Shown: in pieces, positions 1 through 7,393 of the stretch
Layout: each line of letters begins with the position of its first letter
Position numbering within the stretch: the stretch's first letter is position 1
From: a virus
DNA: 23,906 nucleotides
IMG/VR virus record: IMGVR_UViG_3300037847_000596
Location: 1 to 23,906 of that record
Strand: one strand, 5' to 3'
The notes under the pieces: model-generated
What the model was told of the DNA's origin: nothing
Seen by the model: only the letters and a program-made list of their open reading frames with translations
Databases searched by the model: none
Position numbers and translations under genes: made by a program

Positions 1-165
1 TCTGGTAATTTAGTAATATTTCCGTCAATGATATTTCATGAAACAGGAAAGAACCCAATTGATAAACCTCGTATATCTATATCAGGAGATATCATGATAA
101 CTATGAAAGAAGGTATAAAATCAGAACATAACATACCCTCTCCGTCTACTTGGAAGAAGCTTTAA
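1..165 (+). CDS. 2-oxoglutarate/Fe(II) oxygenase-like protein, C-terminal fragment
   Basis: The first 54 codons of the window are open and end in TAA; the gene begins outside the window. The fragment has the signature of the C-terminal end of 2OG-Fe(II) dioxygenases: a hydrophobic strand leading to FPS, a histidine at fragment residue 13 that fits the distal iron ligand, and, eleven residues later, R24-I-S26, the Arg-x-Ser that binds the C5 carboxylate of 2-oxoglutarate. In phages this fold is found in prolyl-4-hydroxylase-like and nucleic-acid oxygenases. The HxD half of the iron site is not visible, so activity cannot be judged. It lies directly upstream of virion genes and about 2.8 kb before three glycosyltransferases. 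Its substrate is unknown. Confidence 0.7.
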   Translation, partial: SGNLVIFPSMIFHETGKNPIDKPRISISGDIMITMKEGIKSEHNIPSPSTWKKL

Positions 166-183
166 AATGTTGTAAAATGCAGT

Positions 184-2112
184 ATGCCTTTAACAAATGT
201 TCAAATACGACCAGGACTTAACAAATCAGATACACCGTCAGGGGCCGAAGGACAATGGATTGATGGTGATTTTGTAAGATTTAGATATGGTCAACCCGAA
301 AAGATTGGTGGTTTTCAAGCCATAGGTCAGCATACAATTTCTGGTCCTGCAAGAGCACAACACTGTTGGAATGATTTAGAAGGTAGAAAGTATGCAGCAC
401 TTGGTACATCTAAAGCATTATATATTTATTATGAAGATGCATTTTATGACATCACACCTTTAGCAACTGCAATTACAGGAGCTACATTTACATCAACAAA
501 TGGTTCATCAACTGTAACTGTAAATAAAGCATCACACAATTTAAACGTTGGAGAATATGTTACATTTACTTCAGTAAGTTTACCTGGGGGTGGTGCCACA
601 GGTTTTACTGTAGCTAACTTTGAAGATTTTACCTATGAAATTTTAACTGTTCCAAATGCTAATACTTTTACAATTCAAATGAAAACTAATGAGTCGGGAA
701 CAGGAATGACAGCAGCAGGATCTGCAAGTATAAATCCTTATCAAGAAATAGGACCAACAATTCAAACATATGGTTATGGTTGGGGTACAAGCACATGGGG
801 AACTGTAGCATGGGGACAAGGAAGCACATCAACGCAAGTTGTGCTTGATCCAGGATCATGGTCTTTAGATAATTTTGGTCAACAATTAATAGCTACTATT
901 AAAGATGGTAAAACATTTGTTTGGGATGCTGGTGCAGCAAATCCTTTAGATACTAGAGCTACTTTAATGACAGGGGCACCTACTGCTTCTAGATTAACAA
1001 TTGTTTCAGACAGGGATAGACACGTAGTTCATTTTGGAACAGAAACTTCAATAGGAAACACAACAACACAAGACCCAATGTTTATTAGATTTAGTAATCA
1101 AGAAGATTACAATACATACGAACCTACTTCAGTAAATACTGCAGGTACTTTTAGACTTGATACAGGTAACAAAATTGTAGCTGCGGTTTCTGGTAAAGAC
1201 TATAATTTAATTTTAACTGATACTGCTGCATATGTAATGCAGTTTGTAGGTCCACCTTTTACTTTTTCTATAAGACAAGTTGGTTCTAACTGTGGATGTA
1301 TTGGTCAACACGCAGTTGTATATGCAGATGGTCAAGTCTTTTGGATGGGAACTGGCGGAGGATTTTTTAAGTACGATGGAACTGTAAAACTTTTACCTGC
1401 ATTAATAGAAGATTTTGTTTTTACTACTGCAGGAGATAATATTGGTGTTAACTATTCATCTAATGAAATTATCTATGCATCTCATAATTCACTGTTTAAT
1501 GAAATAGTTTGGTTTTATCCTGCTGGTAAACCATTAAATAATCCTGCTACTCAGAATAATAGAAGTGTAGTTTATAATTATGTTGAAAATACTTGGTCAA
1601 TAATGACATTAGCACGAAGCACTTATCATGATGCTTCTACATATGATCTTCCTTATGCAACAGAATACACAACAACAGGAACTCCTACATTTACCAATTT
1701 AAGTGGTGCTACAAATACATTTGGCGCAACTAAATATTTTGCACATGAAACTGGAACAAATATTATAGACTTAGATGGTACTGAAACTCCGATCGCTGCG
1801 TTTATACAATCTGGAGATTTTGATTTACCCACAGACGGCGATGGTCAATTTTTAATGAGAATAAGTAGATTTCTCCCTGATTTCAAAAATCTTCAAGGAA
1901 ATGCAGTAGTAACTATAGGTGTTAAGAATTTTCCAATTGATGCGAATGCGTCATCTCAACTAGGGCCTTTTACAATTAACTCTTCTACACAAAAGATTGA
2001 TACAAGAGCTAGAGGTCGTTTAGCTAATTTAAAAATAGAAAACACTGCAAATGATGAGACATGGAGATTCGGTACTTTTAGAGCAGATGTTAACGTAGAT
2101 GGTAGAAGATAA
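184..2112 (+). CDS. Tail nozzle/hub-like structural protein (T7 gp12 / P22 gp10 type)
   Basis: This 642-residue protein is rich in beta strands, Gly, Thr and aromatic residues, with no signal peptide and no obvious membrane segment. Its plan resembles the podovirus tail tube nozzle (T7 gp12) or hub (P22 gp10). An N-terminal GDFVRFRYGQPEKIGGF segment parallels the 'which entries, what readout' start of those proteins. A propeller-like middle follows, with a DRDRHVVHFG stretch and later YADGQVFWMGTGGGFFKYDG, and the C-terminal domain is strand-rich. It would sit below the portal in the tail and form the DNA exit channel. The assignment rests on architecture and position, not on strong motif identity. 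No convincing Shine-Dalgarno sequence precedes the ATG. The stop overlaps the next start (TAATG). A generic structural beta-propeller protein is the alternative. Confidence 0.6.
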   Translation: MPLTNVQIRPGLNKSDTPSGAEGQWIDGDFVRFRYGQPEKIGGFQAIGQHTISGPARAQHCWNDLEGRKYAALGTSKALYIYYEDAFYDITPLATAITGATFTSTNGSSTVTVNKASHNLNVGEYVTFTSVSLPGGGATGFTVANFEDFTYEILTVPNANTFTIQMKTNESGTGMTAAGSASINPYQEIGPTIQTYGYGWGTSTWGTVAWGQGSTSTQVVLDPGSWSLDNFGQQLIATIKDGKTFVWDAGAANPLDTRATLMTGAPTASRLTIVSDRDRHVVHFGTETSIGNTTTQDPMFIRFSNQEDYNTYEPTSVNTAGTFRLDTGNKIVAAVSGKDYNLILTDTAAYVMQFVGPPFTFSIRQVGSNCGCIGQHAVVYADGQVFWMGTGGGFFKYDGTVKLLPALIEDFVFTTAGDNIGVNYSSNEIIYASHNSLFNEIVWFYPAGKPLNNPATQNNRSVVYNYVENTWSIMTLARSTYHDASTYDLPYATEYTTTGTPTFTNLSGATNTFGATKYFAHETGTNIIDLDGTETPIAAFIQSGDFDLPTDGDGQFLMRISRFLPDFKNLQGNAVVTIGVKNFPIDANASSQLGPFTINSSTQKIDTRARGRLANLKIENTANDETWRFGTFRADVNVDGRR

Positions 2113-2276
2113 TGGCCAAAATAAACGTATACGTTCCTGAACCACCAAAAGAATATACTGAAGAAGGGTTTAGACAAATTAACCAAGCGATAGCTACTGT
2201 TGAAAATCAACTTAACACAACGTATCAACAGGACTTGAAAAATGAACAAGATGCGTTTAATTATTTCATATCATGA
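2112..2276 (+). CDS. Small conserved-type phage protein, 54 aa
   Basis: A complete 54-codon frame fills the gap between its neighbours exactly. Its ATG shares the A of the upstream TAA (TAATG), and its TGA lies inside the ATGA that starts the next gene. That double coupling is strong evidence that it is translated. The product begins MAKINVYVPEPPKEY and then runs as a probable amphipathic helix or short coiled coil (residues 17-52) with many Gln, Asn and Glu. No membrane segment or cysteine is present. The position, between the nozzle-like protein and another small protein, suggests a minor virion or assembly factor. No function is recognised. Confidence 0.75.
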   Translation: MAKINVYVPEPPKEYTEEGFRQINQAIATVENQLNTTYQQDLKNEQDAFNYFIS

Positions 2277-2608
2277 CAATAAGATATAAAAGTGACACAT
2301 TTAATTTAACAACTACTGGTGCAACAACTGTTTTTACTTGTCCAAGTGATGCAACTGCATTAGTTAAATTAGTTCAAGCAACACATAATACTGCTTCTAA
2401 TGTAGATACTGACTTATTATTACAGAAGTCAGGAGGTTCGGACGTTTTAATTTCACATGCTACTTTAAATAAAAATACAACAAACATGTTACAAGAAACA
2501 CTAAGTATGGAAGCAAGTGATGTTTTAAAAATGCAAGCAGGTACAGCTAATGAGATAACAGGTGTTGTAAGTTATGCACTCATAGATAGGTCACAAGAAA
2601 ATGGCTAA
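2273..2608 (+). CDS. Small beta-rich virion-associated protein, 111 aa, function unknown
   Basis: The 111-residue product is rich in Thr, Ala, Ser and Val in alternating patterns that predict a beta-sandwich. An example is the opening MTIRYKSDTFNLTTTG, followed by FTCPSDATALVKLVQ. It has no membrane segment, no Cys pair and no catalytic motif. The profile fits small decoration, adaptor or fibre-base proteins of tailed phages. It overlaps the 54-aa gene upstream (ATGA) and the basic 44-aa gene downstream by 8 bases, so it belongs to the same coupled late operon. The structural role is inferred from composition and location only. Confidence 0.7.
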   Translation: MTIRYKSDTFNLTTTGATTVFTCPSDATALVKLVQATHNTASNVDTDLLLQKSGGSDVLISHATLNKNTTNMLQETLSMEASDVLKMQAGTANEITGVVSYALIDRSQENG

Positions 2609-2735
2609 ACAGAAATTTGTACATTTCGTTCCCCGACCAAAGCCTAGAAAAAGACCTCGTACCCATAAGAAGAGACTTAACAAAAACGAAAAAAGAGACT
2701 ATAAACCTTATAATAGACAAGGAAGAAAACAATGA
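2601..2735 (+). CDS. Very basic Arg/Lys/Pro-rich small protein, 44 aa
   Basis: A complete 44-codon frame starts inside the end of the preceding gene, and its stop overlaps the next start as ATGA. The product is extremely basic, with 10 Lys, 8 Arg and 2 His against only 1 Glu and 1 Asp. A proline-arginine run occupies residues 11-20 and the tail around residues 34-44 is Tyr/Asn/Arg-rich. Such peptides are unfolded alone and bind nucleic acid or acidic surfaces; small basic virion proteins can help condense DNA. Whether this one binds DNA, RNA or a partner protein cannot be read from the sequence. The exact fit between neighbours argues that it is real. Confidence 0.75.
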   Translation: MAKQKFVHFVPRPKPRKRPRTHKKRLNKNEKRDYKPYNRQGRKQ

Positions 2736-2932
2736 GTGATGATTTAATAAGAATACCTGCGAAAGTTAAGGAAATTGTAAAACATAAAAGAACGGGTCAC
2801 ATTTATGATAGCAAAGCTGATTTTGATAATGATGTTGCTGATCCCAATACTGATACTACTGCTGATGATTTTAGGCAAGATCTCGAAATAACAGTTGCAT
2901 CTTTGGAGGTATTTGGTAAAACCAAAGAATGA
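2732..2932 (+). CDS. Small acidic phage protein, 66 aa, function unknown
   Basis: The 66-residue product has a basic N-terminal third (around VKEIVKHKRTGHIYDS) and an acidic middle rich in Asp, Asn and Thr (about residues 30-48), ending in a short strand-helix stretch. No known domain was recognised. It is coupled at both ends: its ATG overlaps the TGA of the basic 44-aa gene and its TGA overlaps the start of the glycosyltransferase gene (ATGA). Its strongly acidic segment directly after a strongly basic protein could reflect a binding pair, which is speculation. It marks the boundary between the small virion-type genes and the glycosyltransferase block. Confidence 0.7.
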   Translation: MSDDLIRIPAKVKEIVKHKRTGHIYDSKADFDNDVADPNTDTTADDFRQDLEITVASLEVFGKTKE

Positions 2933-3858
2933 ACCCGCAAGGTGGAACGGAATTACAGCACGGATTTTTAGATCAATACGCTGATAAAAATTTATTAAAT
3001 CAAGTACAGATTACAACCTCTGTTCCAGAAAAAATTCCTTTACATCCTAGTAAACCAAATATTCTTTGGCAAAAAAATTCATACGATCAACCTAATATAG
3101 CACCTTGGTTCAGCCAAAAAACAAATCATAAAAAATACGATTGGTATGTTTTTAATAGCAACTGGTCTTATGAAAAATTTAGAATGATGTTTGATCTACC
3201 AACTGAAAGATGTCATGTTATTAAAAATGGATGTACCAGTTTTCCGACTAGAAAACCTTATAAGAAAGGTGATCCTATAAGAATCATACATCAAAACACA
3301 CCTTGGAGAGGATTGAGTGTTTTATTAGGTGCAATGCAACTTGTAAAAAATCCATTGATTAAATTAGATGTGTTTAGTTCAACAGAAGTTTACGGTGAAG
3401 AATTTAAAAAAAGAAATGACCATACGTATGTGCCTCTTTATAAACAAGCCTCTGAATTACCTAATGTAAACTACATTGGCTATAAACCTAATTTTTACAT
3501 ATTAGAAAATCTTAATAAATATAACATGTATGTGTACCCGAGTATCTTTGAAGAAACATCATGTATATCTGCAATTGAATGTTTATCAGCAGGACTATAT
3601 TCAATTGTCACAAACTTTGGAGCTTTATATGAAACTTGCGCAGAGTTTCCAATGTATGTAACTTACACAAAAGATTTAAAAATATTATCTCAAACGTTTG
3701 CTACAGCTATTGAAATGGCTGCTCAAACTTTACATGAAACAGCAATACAAGATAGTTTAGACATGCAACAAGATTTTTATAAAAAATATTACAATTGGAA
3801 TAAAAGAGCTTTAGAATGGAATAACTTTTTATATAATGTAATTAATGAAAAAAAGTAA
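2929..3858 (+). CDS. GT4-like (GT-B fold) glycosyltransferase
   Basis: The 309-residue protein has GT4 family landmarks in order. They are GGTE at residues 5-8 (the glycine-rich N-terminal loop), VFNSNW at 74-79, VIKNG at 97-101, the domain-linker W-R-G-L at 126-129, and an E209-x7-E217 pair in FEETSCISAIE, the donor-nucleotide-binding EX7E motif. Such enzymes transfer a sugar from a nucleotide-sugar donor with retention of configuration. The start is fixed near this ATG because an in-frame TAA lies 12 bases upstream; a GGAGG at 2905-2909 is rather far away. The first beta strand usual before GGTE is missing, so the N terminus is shorter than typical GT4 proteins. The acceptor is unknown: virion protein, host glycan and DNA are all possible. 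Confidence 0.8.
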   Translation: MNPQGGTELQHGFLDQYADKNLLNQVQITTSVPEKIPLHPSKPNILWQKNSYDQPNIAPWFSQKTNHKKYDWYVFNSNWSYEKFRMMFDLPTERCHVIKNGCTSFPTRKPYKKGDPIRIIHQNTPWRGLSVLLGAMQLVKNPLIKLDVFSSTEVYGEEFKKRNDHTYVPLYKQASELPNVNYIGYKPNFYILENLNKYNMYVYPSIFEETSCISAIECLSAGLYSIVTNFGALYETCAEFPMYVTYTKDLKILSQTFATAIEMAAQTLHETAIQDSLDMQQDFYKKYYNWNKRALEWNNFLYNVINEKK

Positions 3859-4741
3859 AAACTGGTCTAATAACGATACTTATCAAACTATAAAGGAAAT
3901 AAACGTGTCATCACAAGATCCATCAGAACCAATTTGGTTTAAAGAAAAAACAACATCAGAGTTACTACAAGAAGGATTTAAAGAAGAACAACAAATAAAA
4001 CTTTGTGTAGGGACACCTGTTCATTCAGAAGTATCAATTCATTATACTCAGTGTTTATTAGAGATACAGAAAGATTTTATTAAGAATGGAGATAGTGTGT
4101 CTTTTCTTATGCATAAATCATCACTAATAACTCAAGGTAGAAATCTTACGGTTGCTTCATTTTTAGAAACAGATGCAGATTACTTATTATTTTTAGATTC
4201 TGATATCGCAATTGGTCCGCATGTAATTAGGAAAATGATTGATGCGGATAAAGATGTGATATGCGTACCTTATCCTTTGAAAAGCATACAATGGGGTAAA
4301 CTTAAAGAAAGATTTGAAAGAGGATTAATTAAAACTGAAGCTGATATGGAAACTGGTGTGTGTTCATACCCAGTTAGATTAGAAGATGCAACTAATATTG
4401 TGATGAACAATGGTATAATAGAAATAACTCATGCACCTGCAGGGTGTTTATTAATAAAAAGATCAGTATTTGAAAAACTTATAAAAGCATATCCTGATAG
4501 AAATATAAAACAAAAGTCTGTCATAAATGGTGAATATGAAGAAAAACAACACTACTATAACTTTTTTGATACAGTACACGATAAAGAAACTAAAACTTAC
4601 ATGGGAGAAGATTTTGGTTTTTGTAAACTTTGGAAAGATATAAATGGTAAAATTTTTGCTGTAGTTGATGAGTATATAATGCACGTTGGAGAGCATCAAT
4701 ATATTGGAAGATTCAGAGATGAATTTATAAAACATGATTAA
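3845..4741 (+). CDS. GT-A fold glycosyltransferase, copy 1
   Basis: The 298-residue protein has a Rossmann-like nucleotide-sugar domain. CVGTPVHSEV (residues 54-63) opens the first strand. FLDSD (116-120) supplies the DxD metal-binding motif, and APAGCLLIKR (197-206) and GEDFGFC (254-260) match the acceptor/catalytic region of GT-A enzymes. H280 could be the third metal ligand. An extra N-terminal segment of about 50 residues is absent from the downstream paralogue. It overlaps the GT4-like gene by 14 bases and the next gene by 8 bases, so the three are surely co-translated. The fold call is firm; donor, acceptor and family number are not determinable here. Confidence 0.8.
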   Translation: MKKSKNWSNNDTYQTIKEINVSSQDPSEPIWFKEKTTSELLQEGFKEEQQIKLCVGTPVHSEVSIHYTQCLLEIQKDFIKNGDSVSFLMHKSSLITQGRNLTVASFLETDADYLLFLDSDIAIGPHVIRKMIDADKDVICVPYPLKSIQWGKLKERFERGLIKTEADMETGVCSYPVRLEDATNIVMNNGIIEITHAPAGCLLIKRSVFEKLIKAYPDRNIKQKSVINGEYEEKQHYYNFFDTVHDKETKTYMGEDFGFCKLWKDINGKIFAVVDEYIMHVGEHQYIGRFRDEFIKHD

Positions 4742-5471
4742 ATTATATTTAGCTTCACCTACTACAGGTTTAGTAGATATTCATTACATGCGATCTGTGT
4801 TTTCATTACAAGCAGAGTGTCATAAAAGAAAAGTTGGAATTACTTTACATTTACATAAAAGTTCTATTGTTACTTTTGGTAGGAACGGATGCACTGCAGG
4901 ATTTTTAAGTTCTGACTGTACCCATATGTTGTTTGTAGATACTGATATTCAATTCAATGAACAAGATATTTTTAAAATGGTAGAAGCAGATGAAGAAGTA
5001 ACATTAATACCTTATCCAATGAAATGGATTGATTGGAAAAAAGCTAACGAACAATACAGTAATCATAAAATTCCTGTTAATAAAGGTGGTTTTCATTTTC
5101 CTATGAAAGTAATGAATGAGGATAACTTTGAAAGTGTTAACGGTTGGATGGAGATTAAACGAGGGCCTGCTGGCTGTATGTTAATTAAACGAGAAGCTTT
5201 TGAACGTATGATTAAATACTATCCAGAGCTTAAAGTAAGACAGAATCACCTTATTAATGAAACAACTAAAAACATGGAGCATTCTTATAACTTTTGGGAT
5301 ACAGAATTTAACAAGGAAACTGGTCAAATCATAGGCGAAGACTTTGCTTTCTGTGACCGTTATAGGAAGGCAGGAGGACGTATATTTGCTCTCATAGACT
5401 CTGAAATAACGCATCATGGTAACTATCCTTTTAGAGCTAAGTTCATTGACGAATGCGCTAAAATTGAGTAA
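4734..5471 (+). CDS. GT-A fold glycosyltransferase, copy 2 (paralogue)
   Basis: The 245-residue protein aligns along its whole length with the gene just upstream. The shared elements are HKSSIVTFGRN versus HKSSLITQGRN, DTD (69-71) versus DSD, RGPAGCMLIKRE versus HAPAGCLLIKRS, GEDFAFC (201-207) versus GEDFGFC, and a late histidine pair (H227/H228). It lacks the roughly 50-residue N-terminal extension of copy 1. All metal-binding and acceptor-loop motifs are kept, so both copies should be active, perhaps adding successive sugars or acting on different acceptors. It is the last gene of the coupled block; a 39-bp gap follows before the next gene. Confidence 0.8.
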   Translation: MIKLYLASPTTGLVDIHYMRSVFSLQAECHKRKVGITLHLHKSSIVTFGRNGCTAGFLSSDCTHMLFVDTDIQFNEQDIFKMVEADEEVTLIPYPMKWIDWKKANEQYSNHKIPVNKGGFHFPMKVMNEDNFESVNGWMEIKRGPAGCMLIKREAFERMIKYYPELKVRQNHLINETTKNMEHSYNFWDTEFNKETGQIIGEDFAFCDRYRKAGGRIFALIDSEITHHGNYPFRAKFIDECAKIE

Positions 5472-5510
5472 ATTTACAAAAATACGTATTTATAACAGGA
5501 GCTAAAAAAT
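5472..5510 (+). promoter_or_regulatory. Intergenic gap with 12-bp palindrome and ribosome binding site
   Basis: This is one of the few non-coding gaps in the late region. It contains a perfect 12-bp palindrome, AAATACGTATTT, at 5480-5491, followed by TATAAC and an AGGAG ribosome binding site at 5497-5501, nine bases before the ATG. A -35 box at normal spacing from TATAAC is not evident, so it is not called a promoter with confidence. The palindrome could be an operator, a weak hairpin or chance in AT-rich DNA. Confidence 0.35.
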
Positions 5511-6959
5511 ATGCATCCATTAATGATGGCCGCTTTGATATCAGGAGGTGTCAATGCATTACAAGGTAAAAGAGGATCTGACCTTTTAAAATCTACAATT
5601 AAAGATACAGCTATAGCCGCAGTCTTAGGTGGTGCTAAAATGCCTGGAGGAGACAAAGGTATTTCAACACTAGCTTCAGAAGGTAGTAAACAAGCAGCCA
5701 TGAGCACAACAGGTACGATTGCTGCTAAGTCTCCTTTTGCTGCGGGTCAGGCAGGTGCATTGCAAGCAAGTAGAAAAATGATGTTAGCAAATGCAAACAA
5801 ACCTTTAACCATGGGTCAAAAATTAGAAAAAGCTTTTACTGCAATTGAAAAACCATTTAGAGATCCAAAGACAGGAGATATTTCATCTTTCAGAGTTGGA
5901 TTAGGATCAGCTGGTTTAGGGGGTGCTGCTTATGCTGCAGGATTATTCGACCCTAAAGATCCACCAGATCCAAAGTATCCTGGATTTAATAAATACTACG
6001 CAGCTAATCCTAAAATGTTTCAACCAGGTTCAGGTCAATACGGCCCTGATACAGATCTGTATCCTGAAGGGTCACCTTATTCTGGTTTGCAAGAAGGTGG
6101 TATTGCAGATGTAGAAATGATGTCACCTGACGATGAGATGTTACAGTTTGATATGCAACAACAAGCAATGGAAGACGGACCAGGGATTGTTGGAATTTTA
6201 GAGGAAAGATTTAGAGAAGATTTTATGGCTCCAGATAAAAAAGCAATGAAAGCTTCTATGAGAAGAAAAGATCCAGTGAAAACTGGTAGAGTTCCAGTTT
6301 CAGGAATGTCAACTGCAACTCCAATGATGGCAGAAATTAAAACAATGGTGCCTGAAAGAATTAAAAAAGATTTTATAATGAAGTATAAACAAGATCCTGA
6401 CAAAACAGCTATCGAATACGCAACTATGATGAGAGATAAAGATAGAATTACAATTGCAGATGTTCAAAAAGCAAAAGAGATGTTAGAACAAATGACAAAC
6501 GAAACTGAAATGGAAGTAGGCGAAATAGAAGGTATCTTAGGTCTAACTTCAGATGCTAAAGAAGGAGTAAGAATACCTCAAGCTCCACCTCCACCTGCAC
6601 TTCAAAACATTTTAGATACATTTAGATCTAGAGCAGCTAATGAACCAAGAATGCAAGAGTTCAACAAAGGTGATTTAGTTGATGTATTACCCTCTAAACT
6701 AAAAAGAGATGAGAATGATACATCTAATTATAAAAGAACTTCTGGTAAAATGGTTACTGATGAAACGGGCAAAGGATCAGGGAACAAGGACACTATGCTA
6801 GCTCAGTTAGCAGATGGAGAATTTGTTACAAAAGCTAAATCGGTATTAGGTGCTGGTAAAGCTATGGGTGGTAAAAATAAAGAAGAACAAAGAGAATTAG
6901 GAGCTAAATTTTTCTATACACAAATGAGTGAACTAGAGAAATTAGCAGAAAGTGCATAA
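5511..6959 (+). CDS. Large late-region protein with DGEFV motif, putative virion protein
   Basis: The 482-residue protein has an N-terminal hydrophobic, Ala/Gly-rich stretch (residues 1-45) and a second Gly/Ala-rich hydrophobic patch near 130-145. A Pro/Asp/Gly-rich linker follows, then a helical, charged middle (about 225-350). The C terminus carries MLAQLADGEFVTKAKSVLGAG, with D435-G-E-F-V439. I recall this LADGEFV element, often after a GG-I segment as here (GLQEGGIADVE), from many uncultured marine phage proteins encoded beside ejection or tail genes; its role is not established. The gene has a good AGGAG site and overlaps the next start by one base (TAATG). Position suggests a virion or internal protein. 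No enzyme motif was seen. Confidence 0.6.
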   Translation: MHPLMMAALISGGVNALQGKRGSDLLKSTIKDTAIAAVLGGAKMPGGDKGISTLASEGSKQAAMSTTGTIAAKSPFAAGQAGALQASRKMMLANANKPLTMGQKLEKAFTAIEKPFRDPKTGDISSFRVGLGSAGLGGAAYAAGLFDPKDPPDPKYPGFNKYYAANPKMFQPGSGQYGPDTDLYPEGSPYSGLQEGGIADVEMMSPDDEMLQFDMQQQAMEDGPGIVGILEERFREDFMAPDKKAMKASMRRKDPVKTGRVPVSGMSTATPMMAEIKTMVPERIKKDFIMKYKQDPDKTAIEYATMMRDKDRITIADVQKAKEMLEQMTNETEMEVGEIEGILGLTSDAKEGVRIPQAPPPPALQNILDTFRSRAANEPRMQEFNKGDLVDVLPSKLKRDENDTSNYKRTSGKMVTDETGKGSGNKDTMLAQLADGEFVTKAKSVLGAGKAMGGKNKEEQRELGAKFFYTQMSELEKLAESA

Positions 6960-7393
6960 TGTATTTAATACAATTTAAACCAGAGGAAATAGATAAGGTA
7001 TGGCCATTGGTCAAAGATAAAGTTCAATCTGCTTTAGAAAGAAACCATGAAGGTAAAACTTTGATGGACAATCATCATGTAAAAGAAATGTGCAAACAAG
7101 GTATAAAACAATTATGGGTTACAGTTGATAAAGAAGATAATTTTAAAGGTGTATGTATTTCAGAAATAGCTAGATACCCTAATTACAATGTCGGTGTAGT
7201 GAACATCGCGACTGGTAATGATCTACCTCAATGGATAGATAAAATTAATGTATTTGAAAAATGGGCTTTTGATAATTGTGGATGTAAAAAAATTGAAGTG
7301 TATGGAAGACCTGGTTGGAAAAAAATGTTAGAACCTTTAGGTTTTCAATTTAATCACGTACAAATGGATAAATTTATAGGAGGGCACGTATAA
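6959..7393 (+). CDS. GNAT-like protein, putative T7 gp13-type internal protein
   Basis: The 144-residue protein has a GNAT-like pattern: an N-terminal helix pair, a strand QLWVTVDKEDNFKGVCISEI (51-70), a conserved helix before CGCKKIEVYGRPGWKKMLEPLGF (107-129), and a terminal strand. The segment 'cysteine-lysine-rich strand, GRPGW, L-x-x-LGF' is the usual GNAT C-terminal arm. The acetyl-CoA pyrophosphate loop (R/Q-x-x-G-x-G/A) is not clear, so catalysis is doubtful. Size, position and fold match T7 gp13, a 138-residue early-assembly internal protein whose fold has been described as acetyltransferase-like. It lies between the DGEFV protein and the Gly/Ala/Gln-rich protein, with single-base overlaps on both sides. 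Confidence 0.55.
   Translation: MYLIQFKPEEIDKVWPLVKDKVQSALERNHEGKTLMDNHHVKEMCKQGIKQLWVTVDKEDNFKGVCISEIARYPNYNVGVVNIATGNDLPQWIDKINVFEKWAFDNCGCKKIEVYGRPGWKKMLEPLGFQFNHVQMDKFIGGHV

Noticed and set aside
1956-2249. A 97-codon minus-strand frame rich in Phe, Ser and Val
   Set aside because: It lies opposite the end of the nozzle-like gene and the 54-aa gene, both well supported, and its hydrophobic composition is what antisense of AT-rich coding DNA produces.
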